Shown: positions 14,181 through 24,925 of the stretch, in pieces
How positions within the stretch are numbered: position 1 is the first letter of the stretch
Layout of the letters: every line of letters begins with the position of its first letter
Source of the DNA: Actinomycetota bacterium
GTDB lineage: Bacteria; Actinomycetota; Acidimicrobiia; Acidimicrobiales; Acidimicrobilacustridaceae
Direction: 5' to 3'
NCBI GenBank assembly: GCA_016185305.1
Contig: JACPNV010000033.1
Location: forward strand, 1 to 64,000
Length of the DNA: 64,000 nt
The notes under the pieces: generated by a model
Seen by the model: only the letters and a program-made list of their open reading frames with translations
Database searches by the model: none
Told to the model about the DNA's origin: nothing
Position numbers and translations under genes: made by a program

Positions 14181-14714
14181 ATGCCTGCTCCTCACAAGCA
14201 TCACCTCCTGTCTGTGCTCGTCGAGAACAAGGCGGGGGTGCTCACTCGTGTCGCCGGACTGTTCGCCCGCCGCGGGTTCAACATCCACTCGCTGGCGGTC
14301 GCTCCTACCGAGGACGAGCGCCTCTCGCGCATCACGATGGTGGTCGACGTGGAGTCGGCGCCGCTCGAACAGATGATCAAGCAGCTCGACAAGCTCATCA
14401 ACATCATCGAGATCGACGAGCTCGCGCCGGGCAAGGCGGTGGCCCGTGAGCTCCTGCTCGTGACCGTGCGGGCCGATCCCCAGATCCGCGGCCAGGTCAT
14501 CGAGCTCATCCGCATCTTCGACGGGCGAATCGTCAACGTCGGGCACGACTCGATCATGGTCTCGCTCGAAGGCGCACCCGACAAGCTCGAAGACTTCGAG
14601 AACCTCCTGCGCCCCTACGGCATCGTCGCCATCCAACGCACCGGCCGCATCGCGCTGCCCCGCATCCCGAGCGAGGTCGCCGAAGACACCCCGCCGATCC
14701 GCGCTGTCTCCTGA
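14181..14714 (+). CDS. ilvN: Acetolactate synthase regulatory small subunit
   Basis: 177 residues. The N-terminal ACT domain (LLSVLVENKAGVLTRVAGLF, about residues 9-80) binds valine for feedback inhibition in this family. The C-terminal domain (ARELLLVTVRADPQIRGQVI ... LEDFENLLRPYGIVAIQRTG) completes the IlvN/IlvH architecture. The ATG follows a GGAGGT inside the end of ilvB (14,165-14,170) at good spacing. ilvB-ilvN form one operon. ilvC is not directly downstream as in many actinobacteria; it lies 5.6 kb away on the other strand. Confidence 0.96.
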   Translation: MPAPHKHHLLSVLVENKAGVLTRVAGLFARRGFNIHSLAVAPTEDERLSRITMVVDVESAPLEQMIKQLDKLINIIEIDELAPGKAVARELLLVTVRADPQIRGQVIELIRIFDGRIVNVGHDSIMVSLEGAPDKLEDFENLLRPYGIVAIQRTGRIALPRIPSEVAEDTPPIRAVS

Positions 14715-14828
14715 CTCGACACCTTCTTCGCCTCCGCTCGCCCGGTCGGTGCACAATGCCGTGCTGGGGCCGTCGCGTGGAAAGCTTGTCCACCGGGTGA
14801 CCTTCCACCGATCGAAGGGCGAGGAACG

Positions 14829-17573
14829 GTGAACGAGCGAGGGGTGAACGAGCGAGGGGTGATCGAGCGAGGGGCGGGCGGCAGGCCAGACGGTGACCGC
14901 GCCCTTCCGATCGTCCTCGCCGTCGACGTCGAGCCCGACCCCCGCGTGTTTCGGGGCCTGGCGCCCGAGCCGTCCGCCGGCTTCGAAGCGCTCGTCGAGC
15001 TTCTGCCGGGGCTCCGCGACCGCATCGCGGATGTCGCCGGCGCCGAACCCCGCTTCACCTGGACGTTGCGGATGGATCCGCAGATGGCGCAAGCGTACGG
15101 ATCGACCTCGTGGATCGCCTCTCGCTACGAGAGCGAGCTCGCCGGGTTCGTGGCGGACGGCGACGAGCTGGGCCTGCACACGCACACATGGCGCTGGAAC
15201 GGCGAGCGGTGGGTGGGCGACAACGCCGACGAGGCGTGGCTCGAGCACTGCTTCGGCACCGCGCTCGAGTCGTACCGGTCGACCTTTGGCCGGCCGGCAC
15301 GAGCCAACCGCAACGGCGACCGCTTCACCACGAACGCCGTCGTGGCGCAGCTCTCCGCGGCGGGTGTGCGCGTCGATCTGACGGTGGAGCCGGGCCTGCC
15401 CGCGGCCCGCAGCATGGCACCGGGCGAGCCGACCACCGGGTTGCTGCCCTCGACCGAGGGCGCGCCCACCTACGCCTACCATCCTCACCCCGACGACTTC
15501 TGCCGACCGTACGTCGGGGCGTCGCGGGACGGTCTGCTCATGGTGCCCCTGACGCCCGGCGTGATCGTCGGCACGACTGGCGGGCAGTCGCACGGCACCT
15601 ACGAGACGCTGGTGACGTGGATGAACCCGCTCCGTTTCGAGCGGCTGCTCCGTCGGCGCCTCGGTTCGCCCGAGCTGACCCATCTGGCCTTCGCCGTCCG
15701 CAGCGACAGCGCGGGTCGTTCGTCGACCTGGGACGCGGTCGAGACGAACCTGCTCACGGTGGCGCGACTGGCAAAGGGCCAGTGGCTCACCGCATCCGAG
15801 GCGGGCGACCAGTTGCGGCACCGTCGGGCTGTCGAGCCGGTTGCGCTCGACGCTTCGGCGTGGGCTGGAGGTCGCGACGACCCGGGCCATCGCGAGCGCA
15901 TCGACGCACGTGGCGGCGCGGACCACGACCGGATCGCGTGGTGCGAGGGCGAGACAGAGGTCGCGTGCCCCGTGTGCGAGGTCACCGGAGCGGGCGACGC
16001 CGTCGCGCGGACGTTGCCGGTCGAGGGTGCGAGCCTGCTGGCCGGGCGGTGCCGATCGTGCGCGTCCATCGCCATCGCCGGCGTGGCCGAACCTCCGGCC
16101 GAATCAGGCGTCCCCGCCGGCGACCGCGATCCTTACGTGGACGACTATGTCGAGTACCACGCGGCCATCGAGGTGCTCGCCGCGCTCGTTGCACGAGCCG
16201 GCGAGCGGCCTGGTGCCCGCGTCCTCGAGATCGGCTGCGGGTATGGCTTCGGCCTCGACGTCGGCCGCGTGCTGTGGGGCTGGCAGCCGGTTGGGGTCGA
16301 CCCGGGACGCATGGCGGCTCGCGGTTCGGCCGAGCTCGGCTTCCCGCTCGTGCCGGCGGCGTTCGACGGCCAGCTCGATCTGGGGCCCGCGCTCTTCGAT
16401 GTGGTCGTCGCGTCCGAGGTGATCGAGCACGTTGCCGATCCCCGCCTGTTCCTCCGCGACGTCAGCGACCGCATGCACCGAGATGCGGTCCTCGTGCTGT
16501 GCACCCCGGACGCTTCGGCGATCGACCCGACGCGCTCGCCCGCCGAAGCCATCGCCGTGATCGGCGCGGGAGAGCACGTGTTCTTGTTCTCTGCGAGCGC
16601 GCTCGATCGGCTCCTGCACGACGCGGGGTTCGGCGCGGTGCGCGTCGAACGCAATGGTGCGGGGTTGTGGGCGCTCGCGTGCCCGACACCCGGCGGCCTC
16701 GATGGCTGCCCTCCCGCTGGCGCTCCCGATCTCACGCGGGTCGCGGGGTACTGCGCCCAGCGCCGCGAGAGCGCGCCGGTGCGGTCGGCGTTGCGGGTGG
16801 GGATGGCCGCTCGCGTCGCTCGCTACGCGCTTGTTGCCGGAGATCTGCCTGCAGCGGTGGCAGCGGCCGACCCCTTGCGGGTCGCGATCGACGAACGCTA
16901 CGGCGTCGACCTCGGGCGCGTGACCGAGCCCTTCTCGGAGGAGGAGGTCCACGCCATGCCGGTCGTCGTGGCCGATGCGCTCTTCACGTTGGCCACGCTC
17001 GACCTGCTCCATCACGACGATCCCGCTCTCGCCGCGACCCGTTTCGGTCTGGCAGCAGAGATCGCTGCCGCGGAAGCCGCACGCAACCGCAACGCCGCGC
17101 TGCGGACCCTGCAGGTGCGCGCACTGGCCCACGAAGCGGTTGCCCTCGCGCGGAGCAACCCGCCCGCCGCGGCCGGCGCCGTGCAGCGAGCGAGGGACGC
17201 GGCCGAGCTCGCGCCCGGCTTGGTGGATGTCGACGTGCTGTTCGGTCGGGTCTTCACCGATCTGGTCGCATCAGGCTCGTACGACGCGGCGACCGCGGTC
17301 GGGCCGTTTCTCGCGCCGCTCGACGAACGGTTGGCCGGTGAGGCCGACGACTTCGACCTCCGCCGCACGGCCCTGGATGTGCTGTTCAGCGCGGCCATGC
17401 TCGCCTACCAGCGCGGCGACCTGGTGTCGGCTCTCGCCGGCTTCCGGCAGTGCGCGATCGTGGCCGGTCCGTATGCCGAATCGGGCGACGGCCATGCCGC
17501 GCACCTCGCCGACGTCGCCGGGGCTCATGCGCAGATGGCCGGCCAGCACCTGATGATCGCGGGAGCCCCGTGA
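14829..17573 (+). CDS. Polysaccharide deacetylase-like / SAM methyltransferase / helical-repeat fusion protein
   Basis: 914 residues from a GTG. Residues ~25-240 resemble the NodB polysaccharide deacetylase fold (IVLAVDVEPDP, ELGLHTHTWRWNGE with metal-ligand His residues, YAYHPHPDDFCRPY). Around 390-430 there are two Cys pairs (CPVCEVTG, GRCRSCAS), perhaps a zinc ribbon. Residues ~440-620 are a class I SAM methyltransferase (VLEIGCGYGFGLDVGR, VVVASEVIEHVADPRLFLRD). The last ~280 residues are Ala-rich helical repeats. The N-terminus repeats NERGV three times, from a 15-bp DNA repeat with three in-frame GTGs (14,829, 14,844, 14,859), so the true start is uncertain. The stop overlaps the following glycosyltransferase by GTGA, indicating a joint role in a surface glycan. 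Substrate unknown. Confidence 0.8.
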   Translation: MNERGVNERGVIERGAGGRPDGDRALPIVLAVDVEPDPRVFRGLAPEPSAGFEALVELLPGLRDRIADVAGAEPRFTWTLRMDPQMAQAYGSTSWIASRYESELAGFVADGDELGLHTHTWRWNGERWVGDNADEAWLEHCFGTALESYRSTFGRPARANRNGDRFTTNAVVAQLSAAGVRVDLTVEPGLPAARSMAPGEPTTGLLPSTEGAPTYAYHPHPDDFCRPYVGASRDGLLMVPLTPGVIVGTTGGQSHGTYETLVTWMNPLRFERLLRRRLGSPELTHLAFAVRSDSAGRSSTWDAVETNLLTVARLAKGQWLTASEAGDQLRHRRAVEPVALDASAWAGGRDDPGHRERIDARGGADHDRIAWCEGETEVACPVCEVTGAGDAVARTLPVEGASLLAGRCRSCASIAIAGVAEPPAESGVPAGDRDPYVDDYVEYHAAIEVLAALVARAGERPGARVLEIGCGYGFGLDVGRVLWGWQPVGVDPGRMAARGSAELGFPLVPAAFDGQLDLGPALFDVVVASEVIEHVADPRLFLRDVSDRMHRDAVLVLCTPDASAIDPTRSPAEAIAVIGAGEHVFLFSASALDRLLHDAGFGAVRVERNGAGLWALACPTPGGLDGCPPAGAPDLTRVAGYCAQRRESAPVRSALRVGMAARVARYALVAGDLPAAVAAADPLRVAIDERYGVDLGRVTEPFSEEEVHAMPVVVADALFTLATLDLLHHDDPALAATRFGLAAEIAAAEAARNRNAALRTLQVRALAHEAVALARSNPPAAAGAVQRARDAAELAPGLVDVDVLFGRVFTDLVASGSYDAATAVGPFLAPLDERLAGEADDFDLRRTALDVLFSAAMLAYQRGDLVSALAGFRQCAIVAGPYAESGDGHAAHLADVAGAHAQMAGQHLMIAGAP

Positions 17574-18583
17574 CATCGGTCGGGAGTGCGGCGACGGTCA
17601 GCGTGATCCTCCCGCTTCACAACGGCGCGCCCTATGTGGAAGACACAGTCGAGAGCATCGCGGCCCAGACACGCCCGCCCCTCGAGCTCGTCGTGGTCGA
17701 CGACGGCTCGAGTGATGGTGGTGCCGATCTGATGAAGGAGCTGGATGTCGACTTCCCCGTGCGGCTGGTCCGGCGCGAACAGGCCAGCGGCCAGTCCCTG
17801 GCGCGCAACGTCGGTGTCGACAACGCCGCCGGCGACCTCTTGGCCTTCTGCGACCAAGACGATCTCTGGCATCCCCTGCACCTTGCCGAGCTGTGCGCCG
17901 CGCTCGAGGAAGACCCGTCGGCCGGCTGGGCCTACAGCGACTTCGACGAGATCGACAGCGCGGGTCGCGTCGTCACCATGTCGTTCATGGAGGAGCACGG
18001 CGTTCAGCACCCGAAGCGGACGCTCGGGGCGTGCATCGCGTCTGACCTCATGGTGCTCCCGTCGGCGAGCGTGCTCCGCCGCACGGCCTTCGACGAGGTG
18101 GGCGGGTTCGACGAGAACCTCAGTGGCTACGAGGATGATGACCTCTACGTCCGCATGTTCCGGTCGGGGTGGCGCCTCGCGTTCGTCGCGAGGTCGCTCA
18201 CCCGGTTCCGCGTCCACGCATCCAGCTCGTCGGCGAGCATCTCCTTCGCCCGCAGCCGGATGGTCTTCAGTCAGAAGCTCCGTATTGCGATCGAGGACGA
18301 TCGCCGGAGCAACCGCTACTGGTTCCGCGACCCGGTCGCGCCACGGTTCTTCACGACCTCGGTGCATGACTACGTGCGGGCCATCGAGGACCAGGACTGG
18401 GAGGCCGCGGAGATCGCGTTCGAGGCGATCGAGCACTTCGCGTCCGAGCGCCACGACGCCTTCCTCCGGCTCAAGCTCCTGCCGCTGCGCAATCCGCGCT
18501 TGTTCCGGCGCCTGCTGCTTGTCAACCAGGCGCTTCCTCGCTCGCTGCGGCTCACGGACAACCCGACGCTGCGCCTCCGCTGA
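17570..18583 (+). CDS. Family 2 glycosyltransferase
   Basis: 337 residues from a GTG overlapping the upstream stop. A typical GT-A fold: VSVILPLHNGAPYVEDTVES at the N-terminus, VVVDDGSSDGG (about residue 40), FCDQDDLWHPLHL carrying the DxD-like metal site (about 98), GGFDENLSGYEDDDLYVRMF (about 190). GT2 enzymes transfer a nucleotide-activated sugar to a glycan or lipid acceptor at the cytoplasmic face. No membrane segment. Forms an operon with the deacetylase/methyltransferase fusion; the convergent GT-C gene ends 32 bases inside its 3' end. Sugar specificity cannot be read from sequence. Confidence 0.9.
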   Translation: MTSVGSAATVSVILPLHNGAPYVEDTVESIAAQTRPPLELVVVDDGSSDGGADLMKELDVDFPVRLVRREQASGQSLARNVGVDNAAGDLLAFCDQDDLWHPLHLAELCAALEEDPSAGWAYSDFDEIDSAGRVVTMSFMEEHGVQHPKRTLGACIASDLMVLPSASVLRRTAFDEVGGFDENLSGYEDDDLYVRMFRSGWRLAFVARSLTRFRVHASSSSASISFARSRMVFSQKLRIAIEDDRRSNRYWFRDPVAPRFFTTSVHDYVRAIEDQDWEAAEIAFEAIEHFASERHDAFLRLKLLPLRNPRLFRRLLLVNQALPRSLRLTDNPTLRLR

Positions 18584-20282
18584 GCGGCGCGAGCGCGTAC
18601 ACGCGTACGGCGAGGTCTTCGGAGGACACCGATTTCGAGCCGCCGGTCGACGACAGCACGCCGCTGTAGGTGAACGGTCGGGTGAAGATCACGGTCGCCG
18701 CTTTCGCCGCGGCCGGGTCGACAGCGCCGGCGATGAACGAGCGGATGTCGGGGTCGTCCCCGTTGGCGTCGCCGCCGAGGTTCGCCACATAGCCGAGCCC
18801 GCTGCACGCCCAGAAGGTCTTCCCCTGCCCGGTCCGCCCCAGCTCGTAGTACCGGTAGGAGTTCACGACGCCGTCGATGTTGATGACGTCGCGGTGCGAG
18901 AAGTAGCCCAGCGCGCCGGCGTCCCAGGAGGCGATGCGAGAACCCTCGGGGAGGTTGGCGCGCATCCACACCCCGGCGTCCGCGTTGGCGATCTGGATCG
19001 AGCGGACGTTCGGGTCGAAGAACTGCACGCTGGCGAACGCCAGCAGGCCGCCCAACAGCAGGGCGAGCATCGCTTGCACAGGAGCGACGGCGCGCTCGGC
19101 AGATGCTCGTTCTGGCGCGTCTCGAAGGGACGCGCCGACCATGTCGGCGACGCCGAGCAGCAGCAGCCCGGTGAGGTACAGGACGATCGGCGCGTAGTAC
19201 CAGAGCCACTGCTGGACCTGGAGGACGCTGTAGTAGCCGACGAGCACGACGCAGAAGGCGGCGAACCAACCGGTGTGGCGAACGAAGGTGGCGGCCGCGG
19301 GAAAGCGACCGCGGGAACTTCCGGTGGACCGGAACGCGAAGCGGCCGGCGGCGATCGCCGCCGCGACGAACAGCGCGAAGACGATCACCGTGGTGGCGCG
19401 CAGCGGATCGACCCTCTTGACCAGTCCACTGATCTGGAACGGCGTGCCGAACAACCGCTGGTTCGCCGCGAGGTAGGCGACGATCACCACCGCCGGCAGC
19501 GCGAACAGTTGTGCCAACCGCACGATGGCCTTCGGCGGTCGCGCCGTGAGGGCTTCGGCGACACACCAGATGCCGAGCGAGGCAAGGAGGAACGCCGCAT
19601 CCGTGCGTGCCAGGAACGCCAGCGCCAGGAGGAGGCTGACGCCGAGCCGGCCCCGAGCGCTCGTGCCGACCAGCCATCGCCCGCGCTGACGAATCGCGAC
19701 GTACAGCAGCGCCGAGTCGACGGTGGCGGCGATGCCGGACTCCAACCCGTTGACGAACACCTTCACGATGAACGGTGACCCGGCGAAGAGGACGAGCGTG
19801 GCGGCCAGCGTCACCGAGCCGACGTTCGCCGCGCCGGGCATCGGCCCCCGTCTCCTCGCTGGCGGCCAGTCGGCGAGGAGACGTGCCACCGTCGCCGACA
19901 GCAAGGCCAGCGTGAGTCCCCAGCCGACGAGCAACTGGAGAACGAGCAGCGCGCGCGCCGCCGCGAGGTCGTCGAGCCCAACCGTGAACGGCAGGACCGA
20001 GACGAGCTGCCACAGCGGGTGATAGCCGTTGGTGAGGTTGATGCCGTCGAACGTCGAGCCTCGGCCGCTGTTGAGGTTCCGCCCGATGGTCAGGTAGTAC
20101 CACGCGTCGTCGAAGGTCAGCGCGAACGGCGACTCTTGCCAGAACAGGATCAGGGCGAGCCAGATCGCGACCACGATGGCGGTCGCGACGAGCAAGGCGC
20201 GGCGGAGGCCGGCGTTGGTCACCCGGTCGGAGGCGTCGTCGACGTCGGTCTCGCTCGCGGCCACCGGCTCAGTCTGACGCAC
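18552..20282 (-). CDS. Polytopic GT-C-type membrane glycosyltransferase (putative)
   Basis: 576 residues from the GTG at 20,282 (VRQTEPVAASETD), chosen because longer frames run into ilvC. First TM at about 30-47 (LVATAIVVAIWLALILFW), then TFDDAWYYLTIGRNL, whose acidic pair in the first external loop is typical of GT-C enzymes that use lipid-linked sugars. About ten further hydrophobic helices follow and then a C-terminal soluble part (VWMRANLPEGSRIASWDAGA, NIDGVVNSYRYYEL). Such proteins are usually annotated as hypothetical or ArnT-like. Convergent with and overlapping the GT2 gene by 32 bases; 59 bases downstream of ilvC on the same strand. Likely part of the same surface-glycan set. Confidence 0.75.
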   Translation of the reverse strand: MRQTEPVAASETDVDDASDRVTNAGLRRALLVATAIVVAIWLALILFWQESPFALTFDDAWYYLTIGRNLNSGRGSTFDGINLTNGYHPLWQLVSVLPFTVGLDDLAAARALLVLQLLVGWGLTLALLSATVARLLADWPPARRRGPMPGAANVGSVTLAATLVLFAGSPFIVKVFVNGLESGIAATVDSALLYVAIRQRGRWLVGTSARGRLGVSLLLALAFLARTDAAFLLASLGIWCVAEALTARPPKAIVRLAQLFALPAVVIVAYLAANQRLFGTPFQISGLVKRVDPLRATTVIVFALFVAAAIAAGRFAFRSTGSSRGRFPAAATFVRHTGWFAAFCVVLVGYYSVLQVQQWLWYYAPIVLYLTGLLLLGVADMVGASLRDAPERASAERAVAPVQAMLALLLGGLLAFASVQFFDPNVRSIQIANADAGVWMRANLPEGSRIASWDAGALGYFSHRDVINIDGVVNSYRYYELGRTGQGKTFWACSGLGYVANLGGDANGDDPDIRSFIAGAVDPAAAKAATVIFTRPFTYSGVLSSTGGSKSVSSEDLAVRVYALAPLSGGAASGCP

Positions 20283-20341
20283 CAAGGCACGGGCGGCCCG
20301 GCACTCCCACGTGCGCCATCTGACCAGCGCGTGGCAGCGGA

Positions 20342-21859
<1,518 letters not shown>

Positions 21860-21880
21860 CTACGGCGAGACAAGTGGGGT

Positions 21881-23620
21881 TCACATAGTCTCGGCGAAGC
21901 TCACGTCGCCCTCGCCGCGGAGGACGTTCTTCAAGAGCTTGCCGGATGCGTTGCGGGGGAGCTTGCCGTCCCAGAGCTCGACGTAGGCCGGCACCTTGAA
22001 GTTGGCGAGGGTCTCGGCGACCCACGAGCGGACCTCGTCTTCGGTCATCGACGCACCGGGCGCCAACTCGACGACGGCCTTGACCTCTTCGCCGAGCTCG
22101 GGGTGCGGCACGCCGATCACGGCCGCGTCGGCGATCAGCGGGCTCTCCACCAGACGGTTCTCGATCTCGACGCAGTAGATGTTCTCGCCGCCACGGATGA
22201 TCATGTCCTTGACCCGGTCGGTGATGAAGAGGTAGCCGTCGTCGTCGAGGTAGCCGATGTCGCCCGAGTGCAGCCACCCGTCGACGATGCTCTCGGCGGT
22301 CGCCTCGGGCTTGCCCCAGTAGCCCGGCATCACGAGCGGCGACCGGATGCAGACCTCGCCGGGAACGCCGGGCTCGGCGATGGGCGTGCCGTCGGGCGCC
22401 TGGATCTGCAGCTCGACGTTGGGCATCGGGAGGCCGACCGACTTCGGCCGCTCGAGCGCGTCGCGTCCGCTGATCGCGGTTGCCACCGAGCTCGTCTCGG
22501 TGAGGCCGTAGGCATTGGTCGTGCCCTTGCAGTTCGGGAACGTCTCGAAGATCATGCGCTGAAGCTCGTCGGCGCTGGGCGAGCCGCCGAACGCGACCCG
22601 CTCGACGGTGGACGTGTCGTAGTCGTGCCGGCCCGGGTGCTCGCACACCCGCCAAACCATGGTGGGAACGGTCGCCCAGATGGTGACGCCCTCGTCCTGG
22701 ATGAGTTGGAGCGCGGACGCCGGCTCGAACTTGCCTTCGGGGATGACGATCTTGATGCCGCCGAGCGTGCCGACCACGAGCGACGAATGGCAGCCCGCGA
22801 CATGGAACAGCGGGCTCGTCAGCAGCGACACGGTCTGGGTCGACAAGATGTCGGCGGGCGCGGCGGCCGACCCGTCCTGTTTGGCGTGCTCGGCTTCGAC
22901 CATGCCGGCGAGGACCGTGCTGAAGATCGTGTTCTGGAGGTTGGCGATCATGTTGCGGTGCGAGCTGATCGCGCCCTTGGGGCGACCGGTCGTGCCGCTC
23001 GTGTAGAAGATGACCGCGGCGTCGCCCTCGCCGATGTCGACGTCGGGGAGCTCGCTCGTGGGCTCGGCCGTGAGCTCCTCGAAGGCGTGGACCCTGATGT
23101 CGGTCTCGTCGCCCTCGCTGTCGATGAGGAAGACGGCCTCGACGGCTGGGCACTCGTCGAGCTCGTCGACGATCCGATCGAACCGCTTGGCGTCGGCGAC
23201 GAGGAACTTGGCCCCACTGTCTTTTAGGCCGTAGACGATCTCGTCGGTCGTCCACCACCCGTTGAGCCCGACCAGGACGGCGCCGGCGTTGACCGTGGCC
23301 CAAAAGCTCAGGCACCACTCGGGGTTGTTGGCACTCAGCACGGCGACCCGGTCGCCGTGGACGAGGCCGTAGGTCTGCTGCCACACCTTGCTGATGCCGT
23401 TGGCCTGGCGGAAGAACTCGCCGAAGCCAAGGCGTTCCTTGCCGTAGACGAGGAACTCGGCGTCGTCGCCGCGGCCGGCGGCGAGTTGGGCGACTGCCCG
23501 CAGGTTGGGCAGCCGGTCCTTGTAGACGAGCAGGCTCTGGCCGTCGACGTCTTCCCGCGTGATCTCGAACCCACCCCCTTCCCCGATCAACATGGCACGC
23601 AGTTGTTGGGTCAGGGTCAT
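21881..23620 (-). CDS. Acyl-CoA ligase (AMP-forming, FadD-like)
   Basis: 579 residues of the ANL superfamily: activates a carboxylic acid as the acyl-AMP and then the CoA thioester. Motifs in order: VIFYTSGTTGRPKGAISSHR (P-loop, about residue 208), AYGLTETSS (about 375), GWLHSGDIGYLDDDGYLFIT (about 450), DMIIRGGENIYCVEIEN and the C-terminal catalytic Lys in LPRNASGKLLKN. A fatty or aromatic acid substrate is likely but cannot be decided. Lies between serC and ilvC on the same strand (63 bases from ilvC). No obvious pathway link to amino-acid synthesis; the acyl-CoA genes at the right end may be its functional partners. Confidence 0.9.
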   Translation of the reverse strand: MTLTQQLRAMLIGEGGGFEITREDVDGQSLLVYKDRLPNLRAVAQLAAGRGDDAEFLVYGKERLGFGEFFRQANGISKVWQQTYGLVHGDRVAVLSANNPEWCLSFWATVNAGAVLVGLNGWWTTDEIVYGLKDSGAKFLVADAKRFDRIVDELDECPAVEAVFLIDSEGDETDIRVHAFEELTAEPTSELPDVDIGEGDAAVIFYTSGTTGRPKGAISSHRNMIANLQNTIFSTVLAGMVEAEHAKQDGSAAAPADILSTQTVSLLTSPLFHVAGCHSSLVVGTLGGIKIVIPEGKFEPASALQLIQDEGVTIWATVPTMVWRVCEHPGRHDYDTSTVERVAFGGSPSADELQRMIFETFPNCKGTTNAYGLTETSSVATAISGRDALERPKSVGLPMPNVELQIQAPDGTPIAEPGVPGEVCIRSPLVMPGYWGKPEATAESIVDGWLHSGDIGYLDDDGYLFITDRVKDMIIRGGENIYCVEIENRLVESPLIADAAVIGVPHPELGEEVKAVVELAPGASMTEDEVRSWVAETLANFKVPAYVELWDGKLPRNASGKLLKNVLRGEGDVSFAETM

Positions 23621-23668
23621 GGTTCGGCTCCCCCAGAGATCATGTTGCGAGTTGCGAGCGGCAGGCGG

Positions 23669-24799
23669 CTACACGTGTTCGACGACGTAGTCGATGGACT
23701 TGGTGATGGCTTCGATGTCAGAGGGCTCGATCGCAGGGAACAGCGCGATGCGGAGCTGGTTGCGGCCCAGCTTGCGGTACGAGTCGGTGTCGACGATCCC
23801 GTTGTTGCGCAGCACGGCCGAGACCACTTTGGCGTCGATGGCTTCGTCGAAGTCGATGGTCGCGACCACATGGCTGCGCTCGTCGGGGTTGGCGACATAC
23901 GGCGTCGTGAAGTCGCGAGCCTCGGCCCACAGATAGATGGTGCCGGCCGACCGGTCGCAGCGGGACGCGGCCCACTCGAGCCCGCCGTTGGCATTGATCC
24001 ACTCGACCTGGGAGACGGCGAGGAAGATGGTTGCCAGCGCCGGCGTGTTGTAGGTCTGGTCCTTGCGGGAGTTGTCGAGCGCGATCTTGAGGTCGAGCGA
24101 TGCCGGGACCCAGCGATCGGATGCCGCGAGTCGCTCGATGCGCTCGATCGCAGGCGGCGACACGGCAGCGATCCAGAGGCCGCCGTCGGAGGCAAGACCC
24201 TTCTGCGGCGCGAAGTAGTAGACGTCCGCGTTGTTGGGGTCGAACCGCAAGCCGCCGGCAGCCGACGTCGCGTCGACCAGGACGAGCGCGTCCTCTGCGC
24301 TCACGCCGGTGGGACGGATGACCGGGGCCGAGACGCCCGTCGACGTCTCGTTGTGCGGGTACGCGTACGCGTCCACCGATGCGTCGGCGACGAGTGCTGG
24401 ATGCGTGCCGGGGTCAGAGCTGACGACGACCGGGTCGTCGAGGAACGGTGCTGCTGCCGCGGCGGTGGCGAACTTGGAAGAGAACTCGCCGAAGGAGAGA
24501 TGGAGGCTCTTGCGGTCGATGACGCCGAACGTCAACGCGTCCCAGAAGGCGGTGGTGCCACCGTTGCCGAGCATGATCTCGTAGCCGTCGGGAAGAGCGA
24601 GCATCTCGGCGAGGCCGTTGCGCAGCCGGCTCACCATGAACTGCACGGGCGCTTGGCGGTGCGAGGTTCCGAGGTAGGTGGGAGCGGCTTTGGCGAGAGC
24701 TTCGACAGCCTCCGCGCGCACCTTGCCCGGACCCGAGCAGAACCGGCCATCGGCCGGAAGCAGATCGGGCGGGATGGTGATGTCGGGAACGCTGCTCAT
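23669..24799 (-). CDS. serC: Phosphoserine aminotransferase
   Basis: Transfers the amino group from glutamate to 3-phosphohydroxypyruvate, step 2 of serine synthesis, with PLP. 376 residues from the ATG at 24,799; a TTG at 24,808 would add three. It is of the actinobacterial type: PADGRFCSGPGKVRAEAVEA at the N-terminus, TYLGTSHRQAPV, LVLVDATSAAGGLRFD, then YYFAPQKGLASDGGLWIAAV with the PLP Lys at about residue 200. C-terminus: YRKLGRNQLRIALFPAIEPS. serA, the previous step, lies 4 kb away on the other strand. The aminotransferase at 24,926 is transcribed divergently. Confidence 0.93.
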   Translation of the reverse strand: MSSVPDITIPPDLLPADGRFCSGPGKVRAEAVEALAKAAPTYLGTSHRQAPVQFMVSRLRNGLAEMLALPDGYEIMLGNGGTTAFWDALTFGVIDRKSLHLSFGEFSSKFATAAAAAPFLDDPVVVSSDPGTHPALVADASVDAYAYPHNETSTGVSAPVIRPTGVSAEDALVLVDATSAAGGLRFDPNNADVYYFAPQKGLASDGGLWIAAVSPPAIERIERLAASDRWVPASLDLKIALDNSRKDQTYNTPALATIFLAVSQVEWINANGGLEWAASRCDRSAGTIYLWAEARDFTTPYVANPDERSHVVATIDFDEAIDAKVVSAVLRNNGIVDTDSYRKLGRNQLRIALFPAIEPSDIEAITKSIDYVVEHV

Positions 24800-24925
24800 C
24801 GGCCGCAACTCTCGCAGGTCGACGCGTTGCCCGAAAGTTGGCGCCGCCGGATGCGGCGGCGAGCCGTCCGATCAGGTTGAGAACGCCCTTTCCCGCCCGC
24901 AGCCGAGTCGCCTAGGTTCGGCGCC

